Assembly: GCF_024868665.1 (NCBI RefSeq)
Contig: NC_079895.1
Span: 7,137,069 to 7,201,068, forward strand
Source: Triplophysa rosa
Taxonomy: Eukaryota > Chordata > Actinopteri > Cypriniformes > Nemacheilidae
Direction of reading: 5' to 3'
DNA: 64,000 nt
Shown: piece after piece, positions 31,316 to 43,312 of the stretch
Position numbering within the stretch: position 1 is the first letter of the stretch
Layout: each line of letters starts with the position of its first letter
Program-made: the position numbers and the translations under genes
Notes under the pieces: generated by a model
The model's database searches: none
The model's input: only the letters and a program-made list of their open reading frames with translations
What the model was told of the DNA's origin: nothing

Positions 31316-33618
31316 CTTTTATAGTGCTATTCAGGATTTTTAAAGCTTGACAGATAGGGTCACTATTAACTGATCGTTTTTAGAAAATTGTTGCGTCTTC
31401 AAATTCATCTTTAGAGTTGCACTGTAAAAAACGGTGCAGGTTTGTATTTGCAGTGCAGTATTTCTTTCCGCAAAGAAAAAATCAGTTCGCTCTGTGTGCA
31501 TTCAGAATTATACGGCAGCGATATAAAGGGAATATTGTCTTTGTTTATCTTCCGTAGATGTCTGGAAGACTTCAGACATTTTCTTCCCGTCATGCTTCAC
31601 TGGGCTTCTGGTTTGGCTCAGGACTGTATGTGGGTAGAAGGGTTCACACCCTGTTTTCATTAACGACATTACAGATGTGTGTGTTCAATGGACACTCTAT
31701 ATCTCAACCCTGCGCCGCCTGAACCAAAGCCAGGAGCCGTGTTGACAAGTTCATATTTACAGCTTCTACCAGTCTAACTTCTAACTACTTGTTACCTTGT
31801 GGGCTTTAAGTAAATTACAGATAAAAAAATACAGAAAGTATCTTTTGACTAAACAGCATCCCGAATTTCTCTCTCTTCATATATATTTAAACCGCTCACA
31901 TCTCTGCTTTTCCTGTCAGAGTGTTTTAGTACGTTGTGTCATATACAGCAGCAGATGTTCACGAACCATACACGGAACTGAACATGATGAAAATCACTTG
32001 ATACTGGTATTTTTCTTTAAAAATCAGTGCTCTCCTGCGAATATAAATAGAGATACGGGGCCATCAGAACACCTGTCGGGGAGGGAGTCTCCGAGCCAAT
32101 GAATCTACTAAGAAACAAAAAAGGAAAAGAAACTATCTGCGGGTTTGAAGCCAGGACTAAATGGTGCATGCCGGGAATGGCACGGCATAAAAAAAAGTAA
32201 AAAAAGGAGGTAGAAATGAAGAGGGGGAGTGGGTTAATCCCCTGAAGCATCCATATATTGCTCCTTTCTCTCCCACTGCTTGTAAATGGTTTGGAATGTA
32301 ACATGTTGTCTTTGGATCCAGTGTGTATGGACGTCTCCAGTATGGAGAGATTTATACATGCAGACGTTGCCTTAAGCTACCTCTTTCTAACTTTTAACAA
32401 GGATCTTTGAAGCAAGGCTAGAGCCTTCCAGCATTAAAGTAATATCAGAGGTACATTCTTTCATTTTTCAGTCAGTTATGGATTGTATCTTTGTGTGGCG
32501 GCCGTAGCTCTGTCAATGTCTGGCTCACACAACATCTGAAAAATCCACTTGTGTCTTTCTCTCACAAAAAGTTTGTAATGCGTTAGAGCAGTAGGAAGTA
32601 TTTCCAGAGCGTGTTAAATATTCCTTAGAACTCAGATGTTAACAGTATACATATATTATTCTTTATTTTCAATCGCACTAATGTTCGAGAGACACCAGAC
32701 ATTTTTTAGCCCTGACATCAAAACGCTCATGTGACCGAATTCGAGCGAACCGGACTTCATCTTTCCAGTCTCATTCTGGATGTAGGCCACAACTTCTCTG
32801 ACTTTAACTTTATTTAATGAGAGTGGAAGAAAGCAGAGCTGCTTTTTCAATGTCTTGATCAGAATCTCATGTTTTTCAAGTAGACTTTACAATCAAATGC
32901 CTGCGGACTCTGCAGAAAAACAAAATCAAGACATCTCCCTGCCTTCGCTTACCATGTCTAATCTTTAAATCCCCTTTTGGGGCTGGTCAGTCCCGCGTGT
33001 GAAATTTAAGATGAGGCAGAGAAGGGGGATCTTGGAAAGCCATTTAGTTAACTGTTTATAAAAGCCACATGAAGGAAAGTTTGCACAAATCCCCTTAACC
33101 GCCGGTGAAGGAGGTTGTTTCCACTCGGAGTGAACTGATCTGTGGTCAGAATTTGAAGAACATGAGTACAAATAAGGCGCACTGGAACACAAAAAACAGA
33201 ATGAACCGTGAAGCCAATGCTGCATATATCATTATGCTTCGAAAGCTGTTGTTGCAATACATTTTTTTTTCAAGTTTTCTTGCCAAGGCAGAATCAAGGC
33301 TACATGTCAGAGCGTTTCATAGTCTTGGTCACCTTTTTGAACACTAAAAGCTAAAAAAACATTTTCACCAATTGATAAGGATTTCTCACTTGATATGATA
33401 TCAGTCGTATGCCCAAAAGACAACAGTCCATTCCAGATAGTGGACAGTCATACTTCAGGTAAAACATTTGACTCGGTCAATAGGCCTGTAAGGTGCCTGC
33501 ATGACTTCTCTGAGTGTCGGGCAATGGTAGGATCAGTATTGACACTGTTAAAACTATGTGTGTCATTTCAATACACACAAGTTTCTTTATTGGCTTCAAT
33601 GAATGGTTCACCAAAACA
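31316..33618. other. Largely unique non-coding stretch
   Basis: More than 2 kb without recognised repeats. Positions 32100-32330 and 32900-33200 have balanced composition and could be conserved non-coding DNA, which is unproven. Confidence 0.4.
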
Positions 33619-34539
33619 TTAAAGGGGTCATATGACACGGCTAAAACAAATATTATCGTTTGTTTTACATGTAATGCAATGTGTATACACGACTTAAGGT
33701 TCAAAAACGCTGTATTTTCCACATACCGTGCTTGTTTGTATCTCCTCTTTGCCCCGCCGCTCTGAAACGCACAGATTTTTAACAAAGCTCATGGCTCTGA
33801 AAAGCAAGGTGTGCTATGATTGGCCAGTTAACCAGTGCGTAGTGATTGGTCGAATACTGCAAGCGTGTGACGGAAATGCAACGCCTCTTACCACATTTGG
33901 AACATCAGGTTCCAAAGCAATTGTACTGACAGTACGGACTTGCGTATACATGTGGGCGGTCTTAGTCAATTCATACCACGAACTGACGTAGATTTGTGGG
34001 GGTGTGGTTAAACGAGGCGTTTCAGGCAGGTCTGGGTGAGCGTTTGCTTTTAGATAAAATGCATCTTTTGTTACTCAACTCAACTCTCAACTCAACTTTA
34101 TTTATATAGCGCTTTTACAATTTTCATTGTTACAAAGCAGCTGCACATGAGACACATTGACTACAAGCAAAATAATTAAAGTTGTACCTGCAAAAACAAG
34201 AAAAGGTTGAAACACAGAAGACAGACACACCCACACACAAAACACTCCACACACACAACACGCACATGCACCAACACACACACACGTACGTACACAGACA
34301 AGTACGCACACACACGCTCAGTGAGAGCACACATTTAGGATAAAGGAGAGAGAAGCACAGGTCAAATATAACAGATAATAAATTCCTATATGCAATATTA
34401 ATTAAGTAAAACTTTAAAATTCTAAAGCAGCCCCCCCGGTCAAAAACAGTATGTTACGACACTTTCATTTGTGCAATTGTACGTGTCTAATACATGCATG
34501 GGCAACTTATAACACACCAAAGACATTTGACCCCTTTAA
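33619..34539. mobile_element. Third TTAA-flanked element family, 0.92 kb
   Basis: Starts TTAAAGGGGTCATATGACAC and ends AGACATTTGACCCCTTTAA. The outer 14-17 bp are inverted repeats and TTAA is on both sides (33619-33622, 34536-34539). The interior is non-coding and contains ACTTTATTTATATAGCGC with an adjoining CA-rich tract, a segment common in fish repeats and perhaps a separate insertion. Confidence 0.82.
34076..34320. repeat. TTTATTTATATAGCGC repeat with CA-rich tract
   Basis: Begins with short CTCAACTCAACT repeats, then TTTATTTATATAGCGCTTTT and TTACAAAGCAGCTGCACATG, a high-copy fish repeat motif recognised from memory. Positions 34219-34320 are an irregular CA-rich tract. The Cys/Val-rich frames on the minus strand are artefacts of this tract. 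Confidence 0.6.
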
Positions 34540-37183
34540 AATGATTAAGAACAATGTGGATATTATTCATTAAATTCACCTTGTGTGAATTTTGAGGATT
34601 TGAACAACACAAGGGTGAGCAAATGATAAAGTTTTCATCTGAATGAACAGAAGAGTTGAAGGCGCATGACTGTCAAATGCACTACAACCTGCAGTTGAAA
34701 ATGTGAACACGAGACAAAAACTGTCAGAGATCCTCATCCTCTTTTCTCTGGTCCAGAAAACCCATTGCAGCAGAAGGGGCTCATTTCGAGAAACAGAAAG
34801 GCAAGGCAGAGAAAAAAAACAAATAAATCCCTTTCTCAGGAAGATTAGTGGCCGTCCCTTTAGAGTGGGGTGCGGAAAGAGCTGCTTTTTAAGCCACATT
34901 TTTCCCTGCCAGTGACTTGACCCCTGATGCATTCCCTCTCTCCCCTGGGCTGCCTGCTGTACTGCTCTCTGCTCCTCCCACCCGACCGCCTTACCCATTC
35001 TTCATCGTCTCTATGGAGACCAGCTCAGTAGAGATAAAGAAATACCCCTTTTACACTGACATGGTGCTGGTTCTGGAGTTAGCGCTTAATCTGGAAACAT
35101 TCGGGGACAAAACCACTGAAGAAGATACAAAGTAATGTATCACCAATACGATAAACCTGTTGGTCTTAAATCAGGAACCTGTAACGTTAGAGGTTGGCAG
35201 AATAAAGTCAATGCCAAATAAAGTTCATAAAACAAAACAACTCAAAAACTAACTCAAAATTCTGATAATGGTCTTTAAGCTCAACAGCACTACTGTGCAT
35301 GTGGGACATTTCAGGTTTAATTTCTTTTAAGCGATTTAGATTTTTATTTTGTCAGGACAGAGACAAGATACTTGTTAGATGATACTTGTGAGCGAACTGA
35401 CTTCATATGAGGACCTATTTAAATCGAGAAGGCCTGTTTAATATTTGCCCTAAACTGGTAGAAAAAAAGAAATCGGAGAAGTTTCTTTACAGATTTTCCT
35501 TGCTTCAACATCTTTTGGCTGTACCTGAACACGTTGTCTCGGGTCCTGAACAAAGGTTGAGCCGAACGCCTAATAAATCCCTCAGATCCCCTATAACCAC
35601 TATACTGACCTCCATAAAACACATTCTGCACGTTAAATGTCTAAGCAAAAGCTGTAAATAGACATAAAAGTGAGACGAAACAAAAGGTATTGAAAGCTCA
35701 GAAACGCTTAAAAAAAAAGTTCAACAGAACATGCTCAATACTGCACCCAGAAATGTACCCTGCTACAGAGTTTGAAGGTTTACCATGCAAGACAGCAGGA
35801 TTACTAGAGACCGGACCAATGGAAAAGTACTTGTTCATAACATAAACTACATTAATTCATGCTTCTGAATGTCTTACGGAAACATTTCACCATGCATTGA
35901 GAACACTGCAAAGCAAAGTTACCAAGAACCACCCATGTTTGTTTCTTACATGCTAATACACATGTTAATCTAAATATTAGCCAACGGAAAGTAATAAATT
36001 GTAAACATAATGAAAATGGAAAAAATGCATGTGAAAATAATTAATTATCATTACATTACTTTGGCAGGCCAATAAACGGATAATGTAACTCAGGACTATT
36101 ACATTACAGTATATACTAGAATGGTGAACTACAGTAGTATTTTATTGAAGACCCTTCACATACCAGTACACTAACACAGACAGTCATGATCTGTAATATA
36201 TTTCTTCTGGGCTCCGAAAGTGAACAACAAGATTCTTCCTCATCTCTGAAGTTTGTATTCCAAATTCTTTGCCCACCAAACAATTGATAAATAACACAAT
36301 GCACAACAACATTCATCACTATTCCATGAGAACTTTTCTAAATATGACATTAATTCATATGGGTTGCTCTTCATAATCGAGCACAACATCTTGCACCAAG
36401 ACAAAATGTAAAAACCGAACGGATGCCCTATTTTTACTTCATTTCCCTTAAACAATGTGTGATGGTTGCTTTTTAATGGCAGGCCACCAATCCCCTCATT
36501 AAACAGTAAAAAGCTATAATGCAAGAGGGTCATTAGCATTTCAAAGGTCTTGCAGCATCTTCATGTTTGTCAGAGGACTCGGATGGACAGCGCAGTCCAC
36601 CGCTCTCCCTAAAGTTTTAAGAAATGTATAACATTCATACTCTGGAGGTGAAAACAAGCGCTTTCAACCTAATTAGAAAAAGGGTTTTCATCTTTTAAAC
36701 ATGTCTAGCTCGCTTTCATTCTCTTATTTGTGTATCTTGTTTATTCAAAAGTATAAGCCTTATGTGTCATATATCACGTAATCTGCTGTTAAAAATATAA
36801 AAAATTGTACAAACCAATGTTTTTAAATGAAGAGAGTTGACTGAGCAATGTTTTAAAGGCCCAGCGTTAATCTCTTTCCAAGTCAACATGCAGACGCTTT
36901 GTATACAGCTCCCGTCCTAAAGGGCCACTGTCCTGCAGAGTTTAGCTTCAACCCAAATTAAAAACACATGGCTGTAATTTTCAAGTAATCCTGAAGACCT
37001 CGTATAGCTTGTTCAGGTGGGTTTGAGTAGTGTTGGAAGTAAATTGTGTAGGTCAGTTCGCATCCAGCACCGGAGCTGAATAGCCTTGCTTGTAGTACGT
37101 ATAGTCTTCTCTTTTACTAAAATGTGAAATCTTCACCCTTAAATGAATGTGACATGGTTTTACTTGTGAGATGTGTGTCGTAC
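34540..37183. other. Largely unique non-coding stretch
   Basis: About 34595-34646 resembles a worn right end of the TTAA fold-back MITE (AAGGGTGAGCAAATGATAAA). Otherwise no repeats or exons are supported. The 140-codon minus-strand frame at 34576-34998 overlaps that MITE relic and has no family similarity. Confidence 0.4.
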
Positions 37184-37310
37184 CTCTGGATGCAGCGGTG
37201 GGTGAAGGCTTTTTAGGGAGGTCTGAGAAACTGCTTCCATCCAGGCCTGACCCTTTACACTCCTTCTCAGTGGTGGTTGGACTTGTGGTCTCCATGAGTC
37301 TAAATGAGCC
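37184..37310 (-). CDS. Candidate coding exon 2 of an unidentified host gene
   Basis: On the minus strand a pyrimidine-rich tract and acceptor TTTATTTTCCTTCAG precede the exon (37310), and a donor-like AGAG|GTACGA follows it (37184). The 127-nt exon is open throughout. It contains an ATG at 37295 and reads METTSPTTTEKECKGSGLDG, then SSFSDLPKKPSPTAASR, with one base carried into the next exon. The Ser/Thr/Pro/Lys-rich, low-hydrophobic composition fits the disordered N-terminus of a nuclear or cytoplasmic regulatory protein. I do not recognise the family. The upstream part of the exon (GSFRL) is also open and in frame with the candidate exon at 50931-51113, so the start codon could lie there. 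No further exon is identified downstream, which implies a very long next intron or exons I cannot see. It is one of very few open frames in the window with good splice signals on both sides. Confidence 0.5.
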
Positions 37311-39433
37311 CTGAAGGAAAATAAAAATGATTTCAGCAACTGAATAGGTGACAAAACACATATGCAACGCAGTTAATTAGCATGCAAAGAGACATCAAAA
37401 ATAAAACCTTCCCATCACAAATAATATTAAACCCAAAATGACTGTCTCAAAGTCATACAGCAAAGATGCAGATCATTTCTTTTGGCCGCTGGCAAAAACG
37501 ACCCCTCAGTTCGAACGTCTCCCACATCTCTCTCTCAAATACATCAAATCCTTCACTTAGCAATCTAACGGGTGTGGCTAAATTGTTCACATTATATAAA
37601 CTTCAGTTCTAAAGAAAATCCCCCGCTTCCTTGTGGCCTGTCTCATGACTTGCCTGTTTGTTTTGAGAGCTTAAAGGAGTTGCGTTAGAATGCCGTGTTA
37701 CCAGAAGAGACAAAGCAGCGAGCGTGCAGAGTCTCTTCTCAACGGCGGCTCTGTCAGAGCCCTCAAGGGCCCGTGCTGAAGGCAGATGACTTGGCAGCAC
37801 GCCGCTTGTTTAACTTTGTGTAACCTATGAGATTATCCTTGGTTCAGAGCAAACAGCAAGTGGTTTAGGACTGAAAAGCGGTCCAAACGGAGGCCATTCA
37901 GTCTCAGATTGTGGCTGCCCATGTTGTTTGTTCTTGAGCAGATGAACGAGTCTGTTTAATACGGACTAAAATGGTGATGTTTCTCATTTAAAAACAACTA
38001 AATGGCCTGGGACTTAACTGAAAAGAACTTATTTGGGGGGCAACTGCTTCTCAGCTCAACACATACAATGTTACTAAAAAAAACTTTGCCTCACAAATCT
38101 GCAAACACTTTAGAATTTGAGTTAGCCGTTTTCTTCTACTAGGTTTAAAAATCAGCACTAAGATTGCAACAATGCATTGCAAAATAGCATGAGAAATGCA
38201 GGTATTAAGTCTACGAAGCTATTAGAAATAATGACTAACACAAGGAAAATAAAAGGAAAATGTTGCACGCAAACTAAATGATGCTTTACGTTTGACCTTT
38301 TGAATGTTGCTTCAACACGCTATAGCAAAATATAATTTTTCTTATGTTCGGTACCTGTGGCCACATTCATCACCCTTTGATTGTGCCAGTCAAACATCCC
38401 ATTGCCAAGATAAGCCGATTAGAGGTGGACTGTTGGAGTTGGACAGCGTCCGTCTCAGTGCACATTAGCCAAAAGAGCACATTTACCATCCCGTCTCAAT
38501 GACACCTCCTTAGACTTTTCTTTGGAGATGTTGCTAAAAGTGGTAGATTTCAACGGACTCATTTATAAGTTAAGCAGTTTATAAGCTGCTTTGTGACCCT
38601 TGTGTTGTCATCAATTGCAAACCAGCCAATGAAAACAACTGGGACAGGTCTATACTTCTTATATCGAAACCACCTCCCATCCATGTTTTTTCTGGTTCCA
38701 TATCATTACCACAATTGATACAAGAGAACGTTAAATGAAATGAAACGTTGTTTGAGGACATTTGGAAAACTCAAGCATGCTATTACTGGCATCGGTCACC
38801 TATCATTTGCCGGTAACACTTATTACCGCGGCCAAATCCGTCTCGGAATAGACGTATAGTAACAATGACTCATAAAGGCCTGTCAAACGTGATCAATCAT
38901 TGCAATGTCTATTTTAAGAGCCGTGTCGATGTGTCAACCGTGCACACCCTTTCCATGTTTAGGTTTGCAGACTATGTTTAATTCTGCCCTTTTGACACGA
39001 AGGTCTGATCGGACGGTACAGGTGTAAGGAACCAAGTGACAGGTGGTGAAGGTGGAAAACGACGAGAAAGCAACTCTTCTGTTCTTCTGCATGACTGCTC
39101 TGACAAATGCAGCGTGTGAAACGGATCAGACTTTTGGTCCACATGACAGAGGGGTGCGGAACCACGCAGGCTTGTGGATTAATCCTCTATAGCCGCCCCC
39201 TACCGCAATACCCCACCTACTGCTCCATCAGAATGTATAGGCGTGACTGTTCACAAAATCTCTCAACACTTCAGCTTATGAACTGACCACCCCGCAGAAA
39301 AAATGCTTTAACCAGTTTATGCTGGTTTGCAGTCTGGTTCTAGTTATTCTTTAAGTTGTACTTTTCAGCTGGCCTTGCTTTAAAACCAGCCAGATCCACA
39401 TTGGTTAGTCTTTGAGACAACTGGATGACAGAT
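37311..39433. other. Unique-looking stretch, likely intron
   Basis: No repeats with definable ends. Positions 38860-39230 are of balanced composition and may be conserved non-coding DNA. A short GACCAGC/AACCAGC-type repeat lies near 39305-39405. Confidence 0.4.
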
Positions 39434-39639
39434 TTAAAGAGATAGCTAACCAAAAAACTGTGACACCCATTGACAGTGGTTTTGTGTCCATGCAATAGAA
39501 GTCAATGGGTGCCACCGTTTTTGGTTGCCAACATTCTTCAAAATATCTGTTTTTGTGTTCTGCGGAATAAAGAAAGTCATAAAGGTTTGAAATGAACAAA
39601 CTAAGGATGACTTCGTAATAATAGAATTTTCATTTTTAA
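39434..39639. mobile_element. TTAA fold-back MITE, degenerate and internally deleted
   Basis: Starts TTAAAGAGATAGCTAACCAA, lacks most of the left arm, keeps the centre (TTTTGTGTCCATGCAATAGA) and the right arm (TTGGTTGCCAACATTCTTCA, then AAAATATC), and ends ATTTTCATTTTTAA. TTAA is on both sides (39434-39437, 39636-39639). Confidence 0.78.
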
Positions 39640-41074
39640 CACAGCCACGACCATCTTAAAACATCTGTAAGATTGAGTCGGCTTGAGTTGTTTTTTCTTT
39701 CATTCACCCCCTCTAGCTGAGATCAAAATGGAAGAGCAGCATTTAATTCCCTTTGTCCTTTTACTAAATTTGATTTCCCTTCTACAAAATAGGTCGACAA
39801 AGGCAACCAGAGTCAAGCAGTAGGGCCTGACACAATCCACTTCATCTCCTTATTCTAACTTAATTTCCTTTTCATTTCCAAGAATGTAATTACACCGACT
39901 ACTTAACACCAGCAATTACCCGGAGTTCCAAAGTGTCAAAAATGTTTTTCTTCTAGGAAACTGTGAATTTTTACTTTCTTTCGTGAATATGTGACAGGCA
40001 GCATTGACGGTTTCCTTTTGTGCTTGTAATCGCCCTGAAAGGAAGCAACAGGTGTGAAAAGGACCATCTATCCCACAGAACTAAGAGGGTGAAGAAAAGA
40101 AACAGGCTGACAAAAACCAGAGATAAAAAGGGAGGCCCCTGTGGCCCTTCGGGACAATAAAACGGATGCGAAAACACATCTTATCCTGCTGAAAATATTC
40201 AATCAATAAATTATGACTGGAATTCAAGATGCACATGAGCCTTCTGTTTTAGCACCCCGATAGCATAAAATAAACAACAAACTGAAGGATAAACAGATAA
40301 ATGAAATGCTAAATGAACAAATAAACATTTCCAATACGCTAATGGCATGAACATATGTTTGCCTTGGAGTCCTGTTTCTTTTTAAGTGCTTCGCTCTCCA
40401 ACTACTGTGTTACGGCTTGCCTTTCACACAACACAATGGAATGCAAAGACGGTTCAGATCTCTGTCTTGTTTGATGATGTCTGATACCTAGTCTTCTATG
40501 CTTCTTCACTCTTGCGATATCATAGTGAGGACATAAATGACCTCATAAACACAAGTCTGAACAACCATCTAGTTATGTCCAACTGAACTAATAATAGCTT
40601 TGCAGAAATGTCTGGGACTTCATTCGTAGACTACTGTGATTACACAAGATTTGCTCATCTCTTTACACTTAATCCTGCATTCAGAGCAAATTTGCATGTA
40701 AATGCTGTTTTGTAATCCCAGGAAGAGATAACATTACAAACAGGCAGTGTCTGTTGGTTTAATCAATAATAAATTAAGCCTACTAATGGATTCTACTATA
40801 ATGGAATTACTCCCACTGTTAAAACTTGCTACCACATTTTTCCTTGAAGAAATACTTTAAATAAACAAGTTAAAGAAAGAAATGTAGTCAAAGTTGATCC
40901 GATTTTATTTAGTGTGTGATTTTCTCTCAAAACTCAAAAATCTTTCCCTTAAAATATAAATCAAACATCCCTGCTGAAAGAAACAATAGAAACCCAATAG
41001 AAACCATCATAGAAATTCTAATGGTTTTCATTAAAATACCATAATGATCAATTAGCTTTTTCCATTAACCATTA
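39640..41074. other. Unique-looking stretch, likely intron
   Basis: Positions 39700-40160 are repeat-free with mixed composition. Nothing coding is supported. Confidence 0.4.
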
Positions 41075-41327
41075 CAAAATACGGTCACACTTTATTTTAA
41101 GGTCCAGTTCTCGGTTTTAGTAAACCATTAACTACGACTTTTGCTTAATAATAGTTAGTAAGGTAGTTGTTAGGTTTAGGTATTGGGTAGGATTAGGGAA
41201 TATGGTCATGCAGAATATGTGCTTTATAAGTGCTTATAAACAGCCAATATGCTAATAATAGGCATGCTAATAAGCAACTAGTTAATAGTAAGAATTGGTC
41301 CTTATACTAAAGTGTTACCCAAAATTC
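41075..41327. mobile_element. hAT-like MITE, copy 1 of a two-copy family here
   Basis: The element is 41083-41319. It starts GGTCACACTTTATTTTAAGG and ends GGTCCTTATACTAAAGTGTT followed by ACC; the ends are inverted. The interior has TTAGGTTTAGGTATTGGGTA. The flanking 8-mers CAAAATAC (41075-41082) and CAAAATTC (41320-41327) agree at 7 of 8. The copy at 44468-44705 is the same family in the opposite orientation. Confidence 0.86.
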
Positions 41328-42868
41328 CTATGTAGTGCGTTTTGGCCAATTATTCCAAAAGGATTAATCTGTCACCTAATCTAACACCCACCAATAGAAT
41401 CCATCACGTACCAGTAGACACCATAATTGTTTCCAATAAAACCAATACAAATCCCATTATAACTTTAAAAATCCATAACATTTTCGATTGTTTTTTCAGC
41501 AGGGATCGTAAAATTTGAGTACGATTTGTTTTTGCCTGTTATCTTGCATTCAACTAATGTCTGACAGCCTGACAAAACTCTTCATAATCTTTATCTTCTT
41601 AACCTTCTCTTGAGGTTTTCCATTGAGAATTAAGACCACTTCATATGCTGTGTCTGTGAAGAGGCTTGTATTTTGTTGTAGAAGATGACGCTGCTGCATT
41701 GACTCAATGTCAGACCGTCCAGAACACCCTGAAGCCACAGAAAAGCATGAATGACTGTAAAGGTCAGAAGTTTCAGTGTGAAACAGTCATGCTACGACAC
41801 ACTTTACTCCACCCTGACAGACCCGATGAGTTGGCAGTCGGCTAGAGGTAGATTTAAACCACACTGACCAGTTTAAGAAATCCTTCAAAAACCAAAGGAT
41901 GACCTTACACCGCACCACCCCCACCACTAAACCCCTGCATATATGCAATATCCTGTGGTTGATCTCTTTGTCCTCCTAAAAATCTGAAACAGATGTTGAC
42001 TTTACAGCCTACACATAACCCTCTGGAAGAATCTGTGTCTATCTTTAAGAAACGTTCTCAGCGAGAGTCGAAGAGGAAGCTGCGTCGAGCGCCCGGAGAT
42101 CGTGGATGTATATGTTAGCGCACATAATTAAATCGTTATGAGAGCTGTGTTTATGCTACGGTTGTTTATAAATAAGGCAAAGCATACTGTGAGGATACTT
42201 TAACACAGTGTATCGCAGCTGTTGCGTGTCACATCGCCGCTTGTGAAAGAATTTGCTCTCTCGGCACACCATTTGCTAGGGTCGCTAAACCAAACGGGTA
42301 CTTAGCGCTTTCTCGCTACAAACCCAGCTGTCATCTCTCTGTCCGTCCTCCCTATGAGAACAACACAAATGTTAATTACGCACTTCTGAAGGCAATTATA
42401 GTTGCGGTGTAATGTAGTTTGGATGTAATTAGCAGCTAACTTACTGAATGGGATGGATTTCATTGTACAGTTTGGCTCAGTCACTCAGGGGTGTGCCGTA
42501 TCATTAACTGTAAATATAATTTGGGGTAAAGACTCATTGTTAACGGCAACCGCGAAACCCACAGGTGAATTAAATTTTGTTTATGGCAAAATACGAATAA
42601 TGCACGGGTTTTCATGAGGTTTTTTGGATAATTTAAAGATTTAGATATTGTGGCGTTTACGTTGTACAACTCAGTTTTCCAACAGTTTATTATTTTTACA
42701 AGAAAACAAACAGATTACATTGATTGTGTGGAAATATGAAAATTTACCCAACATACTTTCATGCCAAACATGTTATTTTTTTACAAAACACAAAATTGAA
42801 GAAACACTGTGCAGCCACACAATAGGTTCATATTATTTTAACTTTTGGTTACTAACAAAAAAGAAGAC
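41328..42868. other. Unique-looking stretch, likely intron
   Basis: An exon-like segment on the minus strand near 41612-41709 was considered and not accepted (see rejected list). Positions 42050-42130 are GC-richer (GCGTCGAGCGCCCGGAGATC) without a clear meaning. Confidence 0.4.
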
Positions 42869-43312
42869 TTAAAGGGATAGTTCACCCAAAGATGAAAGTT
42901 GTGTCATCATTTACAGAACTGACAAGACTTTCTTCTGCAGAACGCAAAAGAAGATATTTTGAAGAATGTTGGTAACTGAACAACGGCGGTACCCATTGAC
43001 TTGCTTGCAAGGTTTTTTGTCCATCAAATAGAAGTGAATAAGTAGTCTCGCGTCGCCGCCGCTTTCTTTGGAGATGACGACTTCGAACATGCTGAAGTGT
43101 TTCCAGAAAAGTGTGCCACCTTATGCATCAGACGTTTAGCCAACGGTCCGTGGGCTAGTGAATAAGTACCGCCATTATTCGGTTACCAACATTCCTCAAA
43201 ATATCTTTTTTGTGTTCTGCAAAATATAGTAAGTAATACAGGTTTTTGAAATCACAAAAGGGTGTTTAAATTTTTACAGAAATATCATTTTTAATTTATT
43301 TATCCCTTTTAA
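42869..43312. mobile_element. TTAA fold-back MITE interrupted by a 112-bp insertion
   Basis: Complete ends: TTAAAGGGATAGTTCACCCA at 42869 and TATCCCTTTTAA to 43312, with TTAA on both sides. The left arm (AACGCAAAAGAAGATATTTT, GAAGAATGTTGGTAACTG) and the right arm (CGGTTACCAACATTCCTCAA, AATATC) pair normally. The centre is split at 43045-43156 by unrelated DNA flanked by direct repeats. Confidence 0.88.
43033..43168. mobile_element. 112-bp insertion with 12-bp direct repeats
   Basis: AGTGAATAAGTA occurs at 43033-43044 and again at 43157-43168, and removing one copy plus 43045-43156 restores the MITE centre. The inserted segment is GC-rich. It starts GTCTCGCGTCGCCGCCGCTT and ends TTAGCCAACGGTCCGTGGGC, without inverted ends, poly-A tail or coding potential. 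A 12-bp duplication is too long for most DNA transposons and fits LINE-type (target-primed) retroposition of a short RNA. I cannot identify the source. Confidence 0.75.

Noticed and set aside
34102..34330. Cys/Val-rich small proteins on the minus strand.
   Set aside because: They are frames across a CA-rich tract inside a TTAA-flanked repeat.
41612..41709. Exon-like minus-strand segment: acceptor CTGTGGCTTCAG|GG and a donor-like AGAAG|GTTAAG.
   Set aside because: Its open frame does not match the phase-0 end of the upstream exon candidate; read in phase it meets a stop. The donor is weak and the peptide is not recognisable.
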